This document shows, piece after piece, positions 17,749 to 26,030 of a DNA stretch of 64,000 bases (its first letter is position 1; each line of letters begins with the position of its first letter). The DNA lies in contig JAPPMB010000054.1 of the NCBI GenBank assembly GCA_028819255.1, positions 96,471 to 160,470 of the forward strand, read 5' to 3'. The position numbers were made by a program, and so were the translations under genes. The notes below the pieces were generated by a model. It had not been told where the DNA came from. It searched no databases and saw nothing but the letters and a program-made list of their open reading frames with translations. This stretch comes from Bryobacterales bacterium. Its GTDB lineage: Bacteria; Acidobacteriota; Terriglobia; Bryobacterales; UBA6623.

Positions 17749-18320
17749 AATGCGACTACCGCCTAGCTTTCGCGCTTCCTGTCCCTTCCCCCACGCTGGA
17801 AACTGAGTCGCATCGTACCGACAACCGTTGTGATACTAGCATTCTTGGCTTGAATCGGCAAGTGGATCCAGATGCCGTTTATCATGGATTGCGTCTCCTC
17901 AGATGCGATCGCGGCACGTATGCCGACTGTCGGCTCTTTGCCGGGAACCCTGCACGTGCTAAGGTATAATGGCGGCACTGCATTCGGAAATTTGCTCATC
18001 ACTGGAATACGGAATCATCGGCATCGGCAACACCTGTGGAAGTGGTTTCCTGAAAGTGTAAGCGGAAGTTCACTTGTACCATCGGCGTAACATAGATCGA
18101 CTTGATCGTTCCATCGATCAGATTTCAAGCTTGCTTTCAGATAACAGGTCTTCGCTGTTTGATTCTCTCACATCTATGGCTAAATTGCAGAGTTATCGAC
18201 GAGATTTTCTGAGCAAGAGATGGCGAGTGTGCCGATATCACCGCATCACTCAAGCCACTGCTTGGTCAAACTGTACATTCCGACCTTCATCTTTATTTCC
18301 ATGTGACTGGTCCAAAACCA
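17749..18320. other. AT-richer intergenic block left of the IS
   Basis: Base composition is visibly lower in GC than the flanks, especially 18060-18310. A TATAAT lies at 17965-17970. A 30-codon frame (17968-18060, ending IGNTCGSGFLKV) and a frame from TTG 18074 (RSIDQISSLLSDNRSS) are open but unrecognised. The block looks like foreign DNA or the debris of an inserted element. Confidence 0.4.
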
Positions 18321-18335
18321 CCGACTTTCAGTCGG
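18321..18335 (+). repeat. Left-end hairpin of the IS200/IS605 element
   Basis: The stem is CCGAC/GTCGG with loop TTTCA. It lies 49 bp before the transposase ATG and is the expected recognition structure for single-strand transposition. Confidence 0.7.
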
Positions 18336-18384
18336 TCCGCTTCCAGCAGAGCGCTGGGTGGGAGGGCGGGACTAGACTGTGGGG

Positions 18385-18825
18385 ATGGCAGAGTACCGGA
18401 CGAGCGCGCACGCGAAGTATGCCATCAAGTGCCACTTGGTGTGGATCACGAAGTACCGCTACAAAGTTCTGCGGGGGGCGGTGGCGGAGCGGGCGCAGGA
18501 TCCGATCCGGCAGACGTGCCAGATGCGGGACGTGGTGGTGCGGGGAGCGGTGGCGGCGGATCACATGCACATGCTGGTGTCGGCGCCACCGCACCTGGCA
18601 CCGTCGAAGCTGGCGCATTACGTGAAGGGCCGGTTGTCGAGGAGGCTGCAGTATGAGTTCTCGCACCTGCGGAAGAGGTACTGGGGCCGGCACCTGTGGG
18701 CGCGGGGGTACATCTGCGCGACGATGGGCGCGGTGAACGAGCGGACGGTGCGCGAGTACATCGAGAGCCAGAAGTGGGACGAGGGCGTGGAGGGGTTCCA
18801 GGTCATCGCGCCCGAGTCGCCTTGA
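18385..18825 (+). CDS. tnpA: IS200/IS605 family transposase (Y1 HUH)
   Basis: The 146-residue single-domain HUH endonuclease begins AEYRTSAHAKYAIKCHLVWITKYR in fragments typical of TnpA of IS200. The metal-binding HUH motif is in DHMHMLVS, and the catalytic tyrosine lies in REYIESQKW near the C-terminus. It cuts and joins single-stranded DNA at hairpin-marked ends. ATG 18385 is preferred to GTG 18379 because the conserved region begins directly after it. The frame is complete, so the element may be active. Confidence 0.9.
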   Translation: MAEYRTSAHAKYAIKCHLVWITKYRYKVLRGAVAERAQDPIRQTCQMRDVVVRGAVAADHMHMLVSAPPHLAPSKLAHYVKGRLSRRLQYEFSHLRKRYWGRHLWARGYICATMGAVNERTVREYIESQKWDEGVEGFQVIAPESP

Positions 18826-18844
18826 GCCGGCTTCAGCCGCAATC

Positions 18845-18859
18845 ACGACTTTCAGTCGT
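18845..18859 (+). repeat. Right-end hairpin of the IS200/IS605 element
   Basis: ACGACTTTCAGTCGT forms a five-base-pair stem with the same TTTCA loop as the left hairpin. Two further hairpins flank it at 18828-18839 and 18872-18886; which one marks the true end is not decidable here. Confidence 0.65.
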
Positions 18860-18886
18860 AAGAACATCCCACCGGCTCTTAGCCGG

Positions 18887-18936
18887 CGGTCGTTGAGTTT
18901 CAACAAGTTACGCACATCGATGTCAATCATGGGCTA
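18887..18936 (-). pseudogene. Truncated gene start, N-terminus M-I-D-I-D-V-R-N-L-L-K
   Basis: On the minus strand an ATG at 18930 begins MIDIDVRNLLKLNDR and then runs into the IS hairpin. The same 50 bp recurs at 63947-63996 in the opposite orientation, encoding MFDIDVRNLLKRNDR. Several of the differences are silent third-position changes, as expected if it is coding. The copy here appears cut off by the IS. On its other side it abuts the truncated RhaT-like gene, so it was itself part of an insertion. The family is not recognised. Confidence 0.5.
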
Positions 18937-19504
18937 TGTCCGGGCGGCGCGTGAACGGGACGGCGCGAGGTCCGACGGGACGGCGGGCACCGCGTCCCCG
19001 AACTATCGAAAAGGGCTGGCCCTGTGTCTGTTCACCGGCGCCAGGGCCCCGATGATCAACCTCGGATTCGCCTTCAGCGGCAAGATCTCAGCACAGGCGG
19101 TGGCCCAGGGAGCATCCGAGCAGAGTGCGACGCTCGCAATCTGGGTCGTGGTCCTGGGGGCCGCAGCCGTTCCGAACCCGCTGTATCCGGTATTCCTTCT
19201 GTTCCGCAACGGAACCCACGCTCGGTTCTCTCGGTCTCCGCTGCGCGGCGGGCTGCTGGTCTCGGTGATGGGTGTGTTGTGGGCGGCCGGCACGCTTGGC
19301 TACGGCTGGGGCGCGGCGACCATGGGTGCGTACGGCACTTCCATTGGCTACGTAGTTTATGTCGTTACGCTCTGGTCCACGGTCACCGGACTCCTGACGG
19401 GCGAATGGCGGGACGCCAACCAGCAGACGATGCGGCGGATGAGGATCGGGCTGGCGTGGATCGTGGTAGCCGTGCTGATCGTCAGCGCCAGCGGCTTGGC
19501 GTGA
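18937..19504 (+). pseudogene. C-terminal half of a RhaT-like sugar/proton symporter
   Basis: About 190 codons align with the second half of the L-rhamnose/H+ symporter RhaT (about 344 residues): YRKGLALCLFTG, NLGFAFSGKI, PNPLYPVFLLFRNGT, MGVLWAAGTLGYGWGAA and the closing helix IVVAVLIVSASGLA. The N-terminal half is missing, and the break coincides with the border of the repeated gene start at 18936. It is therefore a transporter gene cut by insertion. No sign of the missing 5' half is seen to the left of the IS. Confidence 0.7.
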
Positions 19505-19717
19505 GTCCCAGGCGACCCGCGGCGCAGGGACTCAATGCGCGACAATGCTTCGCCCCATTTTCTGCCGGCGTCCTGCGAACGTCCGGGGCCGGGCGGCTCC
19601 GCGATCCGAAAGCTCCGGAGCCTGCATGCCCGGACTGGGCCGGCGGCCTCAGCAGCGGATGAGGCACAGCGAACCGTCCAACCGCGCGCAAGCCGCCCGT
19701 CAGGGCAGCCCCCGCGG

Positions 19718-19981
19718 TCAGTCGTCGGCCGCGAACCGGTCCGAGCGCTTCCACGTCACCCAGATGAGACCGAGCGCCACCGCGGTCGGCGGTATCGCCA
19801 GAACCAGGATCCCGCGCTTCAGGGAGTCGACGGCGCGGCCCTTCTGGAATGCCGCTGTCTCGCGGCACATGGGACATCCCTGGGCCGCATCCGTAGCTGG
19901 CACGGGCAGCAGCAGCATGAAGGCGAAGAGGACGCGGACGAGGCTCCTGGACCTCCTGCTCCCCTTCGCCCGATCCGTCAT
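19718..19981 (-). CDS. Small exported CPMC-motif membrane protein at the end of the cox operon
   Basis: The 87-residue protein has an N-terminal hydrophobic signal or anchor (LVRVLFAFMLLLPVPATDA), then GCPMCRETAAFQ and a second membrane helix (GILVLAIPPTAVALGLIWVTW). The CxxC right after the export signal would face the periplasm. ATG 19981 overlaps the stop of the subunit IV gene as ATGA, so it is co-translated with the oxidase. Redox or copper handling during CuA or haem assembly is a reasonable guess, but nothing in the sequence proves it. It has no match I can name. Confidence 0.65.
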   Translation of the reverse strand: MTDRAKGSRRSRSLVRVLFAFMLLLPVPATDAAQGCPMCRETAAFQKGRAVDSLKRGILVLAIPPTAVALGLIWVTWKRSDRFAADD

Positions 19982-20535
19982 GGCCGCAGTTCGACAAGCC
20001 TGAAGCTGTCCGGGAAGAAGTACCCGCACATGATGAGGATGCAGAGCACCGCCGGTGCGACGACGACCCAGCTCAGCCCCGGGTGGTCGAACTTCAGGTG
20101 CATGAAGCAGGCCATGATCATGGCCGCCTTGATGAGGGAAAGCACGAGCAGGATCGCCAGCATGACCAGTGCGCCCGCGACCTGCACGTAGGCCAGCACC
20201 ACTTCCAGCGCCGTGAAGGCAAGCAGTCCGATCCAGATCTTGTTGAACATCGGGATGTGGCTGTCCACGTAGTCCGGGTCCTTCGGCAGCACGAAGCGCG
20301 CGGCCGCCGCCTTGCCTCCCGGGGCTGCGGCGGCCCCGCCGGCAGTCAGGGCCGGGTAGAAGCGCCACGCAAGGTAGCCGAAGCAGGTCACGCCCATGAG
20401 AGCCGCGAACATCGTGAGGAAGAGGTTGTCGAGTGTCGAGGTGAGGGTGCCTTGGGCCACCTGGGCGCCGGTGATGTAGAAGCCCCAGATGCCCAGCAGA
20501 AGGCAGAAGATGTAGCCGATCAGGGATAGCAGCAT
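19978..20535 (-). CDS. Cytochrome c oxidase subunit IV-like protein (caa3/CyoD type)
   Basis: The 185-residue protein has about five hydrophobic segments. The C-terminal three match prokaryotic oxidase subunit IV: IWIGLLAFTALEVVLAY, then LSLIKAAMIMACFMHLKF and a last helix LSWVVVAPAVLCILIMCGYFF. The two N-terminal helices and a glycine/alanine-rich linker are an extension beyond the usual roughly 100-residue subunit. It lies 15 bp after subunit III and overlaps the CPMC gene by 4 bp. Its role is in oxidase assembly or stability. Confidence 0.8.
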   Translation of the reverse strand: MLLSLIGYIFCLLLGIWGFYITGAQVAQGTLTSTLDNLFLTMFAALMGVTCFGYLAWRFYPALTAGGAAAAPGGKAAAARFVLPKDPDYVDSHIPMFNKIWIGLLAFTALEVVLAYVQVAGALVMLAILLVLSLIKAAMIMACFMHLKFDHPGLSWVVVAPAVLCILIMCGYFFPDSFRLVELRP

Positions 20536-20550
20536 GACGTTCTCTCTCGC

Positions 20551-21183
20551 TCAGTCGACGGCCGTGGAAAGAAGGTAGATCATCGGGAAGACGAACATCC
20601 AGACGAGATCGACGAAGTGCCAGTACAGACCTGCCACTTCAACATCCTCGGGAAGCCACTTGCCCCGCCAGTAGCCGCGCGCGACCACGACGAGGTAGAT
20701 CACGCCCGTCAGCACATGGAACATGTGCAGTCCCGTGATCCCGAAGAAGGTCGCGCCGAAGAGCGGGGTTCCGTACGGATTCGACCACGGGTACATTCCT
20801 TCGTCACGCATCAGGTGGATCCACTCGTAGCTGTGGAGAATGACGAAGATCAGGCCGAGGGCGCCGGTAAGCAGCAGGTACTTCACCGCCTTGCGGCGCG
20901 CATCGTGGTGCGCTGCGGAAACCGCATAGACCATCGTCAGGCTGCTGGTCAGCAGCACCAGCGTCATGACGGTCGAGAAAACGATCGACGGCATGAAGTG
21001 GAACGGCGTTGGCCAGTCGTTCGCGGCCCGCGCGAAGCTGTACGCCAGGAGCAGCGCCGAGAACGTCAGCGTGTCCGAGACGATGAACAGCCACATCCCC
21101 AGTTTCTTGTGGCCGACTGCGAACGGTGACCCACCGCCCTGCCATGTCGGTTCGGCCATTGTGGCCGCGTGCCCTTCCGACAT
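20551..21183 (-). CDS. Cytochrome c oxidase subunit III, second copy
   Basis: The 210-residue protein shows the subunit III fold: GMWLFIVSDTLTFSALLLAY, with the acidic loop shifted, GITGLHMFHVLTGVIYLV and VAGLYWHFVDLVWMFVFPMIYL. ATG 21183 (MSEGHAATMAEP) is chosen; it is 4 bp after the upstream subunit III gene's stop. It is more typical of the family than the neighbouring copy. Two different subunit III genes in one oxidase operon is unusual, and each may occupy a different position or one may be an assembly factor. Confidence 0.85.
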   Translation of the reverse strand: MSEGHAATMAEPTWQGGGSPFAVGHKKLGMWLFIVSDTLTFSALLLAYSFARAANDWPTPFHFMPSIVFSTVMTLVLLTSSLTMVYAVSAAHHDARRKAVKYLLLTGALGLIFVILHSYEWIHLMRDEGMYPWSNPYGTPLFGATFFGITGLHMFHVLTGVIYLVVVARGYWRGKWLPEDVEVAGLYWHFVDLVWMFVFPMIYLLSTAVD

Positions 21184-21187
21184 CCGC

Positions 21188-21844
21188 TTACCTCCAGAAC
21201 AGCAGCAGTCCCAGGATGTAGATCCACAGGACATCCATGAAGTGCCAATAAAGCGCGGCCGCCTCCACGGCCGCTTCCCGCGTCGGCCACGGGCGGCCCG
21301 CGCTCACCCGCGCCCAGATGTAGCCGAGCGCGACAATGCCGCCGACCAGGTGCAATCCGTGCCCGGCCGTGAGCACGTAGTAGAACGAGTTCGCCGGGTT
21401 CGACGCAAGGTAGATGCCCCGTTCGGCAAGCGCCTGCCAGCCGAGAAGCTGGCAAGAGACGAATGCCAGACCCAGCAGCACGGAAACGTTCGTCCAACGG
21501 CGAAGAGCGTCGGCGTTCCCTTCCAGCAGGCTCCTGCGTGCGCGCTCGACCGTGAGGCTGGACGCAAGGAGCACCGCCGTGCTCGCGTACAGGACCGAAG
21601 GCAGTGTGAACGGCCGCCAGTCTCCGGACAGTCCCTGCCGGACGATCATTGCGCTCGTCAGGGCGGCGAAGAACATGACGACGGCGCCCATGCCGATCCA
21701 GACGGCGAGCTTGTAGCGCTGGACGACGCGGGCGTTGCCCCCCGACCCGCCCCAGTCCCCGCGGGATTCGGGCGGGACGGTCACGAAGCGACCGCCACCC
21801 GACTCTGTGCGGACCGGTGCTTCTGGTGCGAGCGTCGCGGCCAT
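21188..21844 (-). CDS. Cytochrome c oxidase subunit III-like protein, first copy
   Basis: The 218-residue protein has a proline- and glycine-rich N-terminus, then helices including YKLAVWIGMGAVVMFFAALTSA, LTAGHGLHLVGGIVALGYIW and ALYWHFMDVLWIYILGLLLFW. The HGLH and YWHFMDVLW motifs are the COX3 signatures. It starts 4 bp after coxA stops and stops 4 bp before the second subunit III gene starts. The glutamate typical of the proton or oxygen path in helix 3 is not obvious, so it may be a divergent or accessory copy. Confidence 0.85.
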   Translation of the reverse strand: MAATLAPEAPVRTESGGGRFVTVPPESRGDWGGSGGNARVVQRYKLAVWIGMGAVVMFFAALTSAMIVRQGLSGDWRPFTLPSVLYASTAVLLASSLTVERARRSLLEGNADALRRWTNVSVLLGLAFVSCQLLGWQALAERGIYLASNPANSFYYVLTAGHGLHLVGGIVALGYIWARVSAGRPWPTREAAVEAAALYWHFMDVLWIYILGLLLFWR

Positions 21845-21848
21845 TGCC

Positions 21849-23672
21849 CTAGTCCCCGGCCGCCGACCCCGGGCCGTAGACCGCCTTGTCGTCGTTGCAT
21901 TGCATGGCGAAGTCCCGCTTCGCGCCCGACAGGCTGAAGTCGTAGGGTCCGCGGTAGACGTGGGGAACCTTGCCGGCGAAATTGTCGTGCGGCGGCGGCG
22001 TCGAAATCGCCCATTCGAGTGTGGTCGCCTCCCACGGATTGTCCTCGGTGCAGGTCCTTCCCTTGATCAGGCTGTACACGAAGTTGTAGAGGAACACGAA
22101 CTGCACCAGCATGGTGAGGATCGCGGACACCGTGATGAACAGGTGCAGGTCCGCCGCGCCGCTGGTCGCAGTGAGATAGTCTACGCCGGTGATTTCGGCA
22201 TATCGCCGGGGGTGGGGCAGCATGCCCAGATAGTGCATTGGACCGAAAATGGCATACACGCCGGTGAACGTGAGCCAGAAGTGGATCTTGCTCAGCCGCT
22301 CGTCCATGAACCGACCGAACATCTTCGGGAACCAGAACGTCAGGCCGGCGAACATTCCGAAGATCGCCGCCACTCCCATGATCAGGTGGAAGTGCGCGAC
22401 GACGAAGTAGGTGTCGTGGAAATACAGGTCGACCGTCGGCTGCCCCAGGAAGATGCCGGAGAGACCGCCCGAGACGAAGAGCGAGACGAACCCGATGGAG
22501 TACAGCATCGGCGAGGTGAAGCGGATCTTTCCGCCCCACATGGTGCCGATCCAGTTGAACGTCTTGATCGCCGACGGCACGCCGATGCACATCGTCAGGA
22601 TCGAGAAGACGAAGGCTGAATAGGGGCTCATGCCGCTGACGAACATGTGGTGGCCCCACACCACAAAGCCCAGAATGCCGATCGCCGCGATCGCGTAGAC
22701 CATCGCCTTGTACCCGAACACCGTGCGACGCGCGAAGGTCGCGAGGATGTGCGAGGTGACTCCCATGCCCGGAAGAATCGCGATGTAGACCTCCGGGTGC
22801 CCGAAGAACCAGAACAGGTGCTGCCAGAGGATGGGGGAGCCGCCCGAGTGGTCGATGACCTTGTCCGAGACCACCAGCCCTGCGGGCACGAAGAAGCTCG
22901 TTCCCACGTTCCGGTCAAGCAGCAGAAGCACGCCCGCCGCCAGTAGGACGCCGAACGCCAGCAGACCCAGAATCGCGGTCACGAACCACGTCCAGCAGGT
23001 CAGGGGAAGGCGCATCATGGTCAGTCCCTTGGCGCGCAGGTCGAGCGTCGTGACAATGAAGTTGAGCGCCGCGAGCAGCGAGGCGATGCAGAAGACCGCG
23101 ATGGACGCGATCCAGAGGTCCTGGCCGATGCCCTGGACGGTGGCCTCCGGCACCGCGCTCAGCGGCGGATAGCCGGTCCATCCGGACATCGGAGCCCCGC
23201 CTTCGACGAAGAATGCGGCCATCAGCAGCAGGAATGAGACGAACGTGCACCAGAAGGACAGCATGTTCAGTCGCGGAAAAGCCATGTCCGCCGCCCCGAT
23301 CTGGATGGGCAGGATGTAGTTGCCGAATCCTCCCTGCGGCGCCGTCGTCAGCACCATGAAGACCATGACGGTGCCGTGCATGGTCAGCATCGCCAGATAG
23401 AACTCCGGCGTCATCACCCCGTCCGGCGCGCCCACAGGGAAGAGAGCCCCGAGCAGCGGGATCGGCGTTTCGGGCATGATCAGCCTCAGCCGCACGAGCA
23501 GGCTCAGTCCCATCCCGACGAAGACCGCGACGATCGCCAGCAGCAGGTACTGGATGCCGATCACCTTGTGGTCGACCGAAAAGATCCACTTCGACAGGAA
23601 GCTCTTGGGCTCCGGGTGTCGATGCACCTCGGTGTACTCGGCGACTTCCGGGGAAACCTGAACTTCGGTCAT
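21849..23672 (-). CDS. coxA: Cytochrome c oxidase subunit I (A1-type haem-copper oxidase)
   Basis: The 607-residue subunit holds haem a, haem a3 and CuB and pumps protons in the inner membrane. Ligand motifs visible are LTMHGTVMVF (low-spin haem His), WFFGHPEVYIAILPG (CuB His and the cross-linked Tyr, with the A1-type HPEVY), VVWGHHMF (two CuB His) and VVAHFHLIMG (haem a3 and haem a His). The K-channel lysine lies in GYKAMVYA. The E of HPEVY places it in the A1 branch. The start ATG 23672 is 29 bp after the subunit II stop. Confidence 0.96.
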   Translation of the reverse strand: MTEVQVSPEVAEYTEVHRHPEPKSFLSKWIFSVDHKVIGIQYLLLAIVAVFVGMGLSLLVRLRLIMPETPIPLLGALFPVGAPDGVMTPEFYLAMLTMHGTVMVFMVLTTAPQGGFGNYILPIQIGAADMAFPRLNMLSFWCTFVSFLLLMAAFFVEGGAPMSGWTGYPPLSAVPEATVQGIGQDLWIASIAVFCIASLLAALNFIVTTLDLRAKGLTMMRLPLTCWTWFVTAILGLLAFGVLLAAGVLLLLDRNVGTSFFVPAGLVVSDKVIDHSGGSPILWQHLFWFFGHPEVYIAILPGMGVTSHILATFARRTVFGYKAMVYAIAAIGILGFVVWGHHMFVSGMSPYSAFVFSILTMCIGVPSAIKTFNWIGTMWGGKIRFTSPMLYSIGFVSLFVSGGLSGIFLGQPTVDLYFHDTYFVVAHFHLIMGVAAIFGMFAGLTFWFPKMFGRFMDERLSKIHFWLTFTGVYAIFGPMHYLGMLPHPRRYAEITGVDYLTATSGAADLHLFITVSAILTMLVQFVFLYNFVYSLIKGRTCTEDNPWEATTLEWAISTPPPHDNFAGKVPHVYRGPYDFSLSGAKRDFAMQCNDDKAVYGPGSAAGD

Positions 23673-23701
23673 GTCCTCAATTCCTCAATCGCGCATCCCG
23701 C

Positions 23702-24514
23702 TCAGAACACGTAGGATGCCTGCTCGGCGATCCAGGCGTCGTACTCCTCCTGGCTGACCACGTGCAGGAAGCTTCGCATCTTGTAGTGTCCTAGTCCGCA
23801 GAGTTCCGAGCAGACGATCTCGTACTTGCCTTCCTTCTCCGCCTTGAACGCCAGCTTGCCGACCAGGCCGGGAACCGTGTCCAGCTTGATCCGCAGTTCC
23901 GGGACGAAGAAATTGTGCAGCACGTCCTTGGACTTGAGCACGACCTCGACATCCTTGTTCACCGGCACTCGCATTTCCGGAACCATGATGTCGTCCGCAC
24001 CCCCGGGCCCGCTGCGGTCGACGCCGACCGGGTTTCCGGCCGCGTCGTCGATGAGGCTGATGTCGGTTGGGCCGAATTCGTTGTCCTCGCCCGTGTAGCG
24101 CATGTTCCAGACGAATTGCTGGCCAGTGACTTCCACCACCAACCGATCTTCCGTCTGGACCATCGACTTGTGGTCGATGAATCGGGTCTCGGCCCAGACC
24201 GTGTAGCCGTACAGCGCAAGGCCCACGAAGATCGCAGCCGCGGCGAACGTCCAGAGGATCTCCAGCCGGGTGTTGCCGTGCGAGTCCGAAGCGGGTTCGT
24301 CGGACTGCCGGCCGAAACGCCATACGGCGTATCCCAGCGCCGCCTGGGCAAGAAGAAAGATCACGCCGGTGAAAACGAGCGTGAACATGAACGCCCCGTC
24401 GATCTCGCGGCCCAAGGCCGTGATCGGCTCCGGCATCCACCAGGTCTGGGTGACAAACGGGATCGACATCGCGAGCGTTATGCCCCAGACAACAATTGCT
24501 AGAAGAAGACCCAT
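23702..24514 (-). CDS. coxB: Cytochrome c oxidase subunit II with CuA site
   Basis: The 270-residue subunit receives electrons from cytochrome c. After the hydrophobic N-terminal segments (MGLLLAIVVWGIT, TLVFTGVIFLLAQAALGYAVW, WTFAAAAIFVGLALYGYTVW) comes the cupredoxin domain. CuA ligands are visible as DVLHNFF (His), CSELCGLGH (two Cys, Glu, His) and YKM (Met). No fused cytochrome c domain is present, so this is an aa3-like oxidase as judged here. It is the first gene of the six-gene operon. I see no SCO, CtaG or CtaB gene nearby. Confidence 0.94.
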   Translation of the reverse strand: MGLLLAIVVWGITLAMSIPFVTQTWWMPEPITALGREIDGAFMFTLVFTGVIFLLAQAALGYAVWRFGRQSDEPASDSHGNTRLEILWTFAAAAIFVGLALYGYTVWAETRFIDHKSMVQTEDRLVVEVTGQQFVWNMRYTGEDNEFGPTDISLIDDAAGNPVGVDRSGPGGADDIMVPEMRVPVNKDVEVVLKSKDVLHNFFVPELRIKLDTVPGLVGKLAFKAEKEGKYEIVCSELCGLGHYKMRSFLHVVSQEEYDAWIAEQASYVF

Positions 24515-24618
24515 GGAAGGCTCAGACCTCGTATGCGGAATCCCGCGGGCATTCGAATCGCCCTGTGCCCATCAGATGGAAGCCTCAGGGCATGCCCTGA
24601 GAGTTCCTAGTGTACCAA

Positions 24619-24635
24619 TTCCGATGTGATCGGAA
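24619..24635. promoter_or_regulatory. Perfect palindrome upstream of the cox operon
   Basis: TTCCGATGTGATCGGAA is a perfect 7-bp inverted repeat with a 3-nt centre. It sits 105 bp before the coxB ATG on the minus strand, next to a TACACT (-10-like) hexamer on the same strand. It could be an operator for a dimeric regulator. Otherwise the 24515-24842 stretch holds no gene. Confidence 0.4.
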
Positions 24636-24842
24636 CCCGATTCCCGCTGCTGCGCCCCCGGGCGCACTTCGAGTCGGCGGAAGCAGCCTCGACGATGCGG
24701 TCCAAGCTCGATTCGTCCGCCGCCGCGAGGCGACGCGGACCGTCCCGCGGCGGAAGGGCCGGCGGCTCCCCATCCGCAGCGTCCGCCGCTTGTGCGGCGG
24801 GCGGGAGAAGGTAGAAGGCCGGAGGTGACGAGTGCTCGGCGC

Positions 24843-26030
24843 CTATCGGCGCGCCGCTGCCTGCGGGACATCGCCAACCAGCTTCCGAAGCTCGTCCACC
24901 ACCGCCGCGGGGCCCCGGTGACGATACATCTGCGAGAGGCGCTGCTCTTCGGCCGAGACCGGCACGGCGTCGAGTAGCCGGGAGGCCTGCAGAGCGTCGC
25001 GGCTCGGAACCCAGACGCTCGCGTCCTCCATCTGGACGCTGCGCACGTAGGCGCTCATACCGGCAATCTCCAGATTTTCGCCGGCCTGCGCCGCCCGAAT
25101 GTCGAATCGCCCGCTGGCCGAGGTCTCGAGACTCTCGCCCGTCCCGAGGCCCGGCGCGTCCTCCATCGGGGCGGATCCGACGGAATACGCCCGGCCGGCG
25201 CTGTCGTGCACGAGCCAGCCCACGTCAATGCGGCGGATGCCCCGGCCGCTCCGGTTGCGAAGCAGGATCCGCGGCGCGTCCGAAACGGTGCCCCTCACCA
25301 TCGCCGTCCCTCGCTCGAGGATCACGGGGACGCTCCCGTCCTGCAGGAACGCGAAGCGCACTTCCCGCGGGGAACCGGCCGGAGCGGCCACAGCCGGACC
25401 CGTGGTCCCGGGCCTGACGTCCAGTCGAGGTCGCGCGGCCTGCCTCCTCAGGCTGGCCTGCATCGCGGACGCGAGCCCGCTTCGGCCACCGGCTCGCCAC
25501 TGGGCGAGGAAATAGCTCCGGTCGCGGCGTGCCTCCATCTCCCGCACCCTCATCTTGCGGACCGAGTCCAGCCTGTCCGGCCCGGCCGCCGCAAGCGATG
25601 CGAAGAGCACGGCATCGGGGGAGATCCGCACCAGCGGACCCGGCGGGGCGGGAAGCGGCCTCAGCATGCGGAGGTTCAGGCGGACTTGGAACTCCTCGCC
25701 CCGCGGCGCATGCAGGCTGGGCACCGAGACGGCGGCCCTTCCGCCCATCATTTGCTCGTGCGCGCGAACGGCCAGCGTGACGGCCCTCACGGCGCCGCCG
25801 CCCTCGTGCCGGAACCGGATGAGCCCCGAGAGCTCGATCACCATGGCTCCTCCGCGCGCCTCGAAGTCGCTGTTGCCGAACTCAGCTGCCGCCACGCTCA
25901 GCGGCACGCCGTCGGGGATCTCGACCGCAATTCGCCCGTCAGCCTCCGGACCGAGCTGGGCAATGGCCGCCACGCTCAGCAGGCATGCGGCGAGCGCCAG
26001 GAACAATCGGCTGGGGAACATTCGTCTCAT
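24843..26030 (-). CDS. Exported protein of unknown function, third gene of a sigma/anti-sigma operon
   Basis: The 395-residue protein has a signal peptide (MFPSRLFLALAACLLSVAAIA) and no recognised catalytic motif. It is rich in beta-strand-type alternation, with a first half ending near VRISPDAVLFASLAAAGPDRL and a second half with VPVILERGTAMVRGTVS and RIDVGWLVHD. ATG 26030 overlaps the anti-sigma stop (ATGA), so it is translated with it. It is probably the output or the sensed surface component of this ECF system. I cannot name it. Confidence 0.6.
   Translation of the reverse strand: MRRMFPSRLFLALAACLLSVAAIAQLGPEADGRIAVEIPDGVPLSVAAAEFGNSDFEARGGAMVIELSGLIRFRHEGGGAVRAVTLAVRAHEQMMGGRAAVSVPSLHAPRGEEFQVRLNLRMLRPLPAPPGPLVRISPDAVLFASLAAAGPDRLDSVRKMRVREMEARRDRSYFLAQWRAGGRSGLASAMQASLRRQAARPRLDVRPGTTGPAVAAPAGSPREVRFAFLQDGSVPVILERGTAMVRGTVSDAPRILLRNRSGRGIRRIDVGWLVHDSAGRAYSVGSAPMEDAPGLGTGESLETSASGRFDIRAAQAGENLEIAGMSAYVRSVQMEDASVWVPSRDALQASRLLDAVPVSAEEQRLSQMYRHRGPAAVVDELRKLVGDVPQAAARR

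Larger units (their letters stand above)
18321..18886 (+). mobile_element. IS200/IS605-type element with hairpin ends
   Basis: A Y1 transposase gene is flanked by short imperfectly related hairpins instead of terminal inverted repeats, as in IS200/IS605. The left hairpin CCGACTTTCAGTCGG is at 18321-18335. On the right, CGGCTTCAGCCG is at 18828-18839, ACGACTTTCAGTCGT at 18845-18859 and CCGGCTCTTAGCCGG at 18872-18886. Left and right hairpins share the loop TTTCA. Exact cleavage sites cannot be fixed from one copy. No tnpB is present. Confidence 0.75.

Noticed and set aside
18328..18930. 200-codon minus-strand frame over the IS200 transposase
   Set aside because: Only its first 15 codons have support from the second copy; the rest is the antisense of tnpA.
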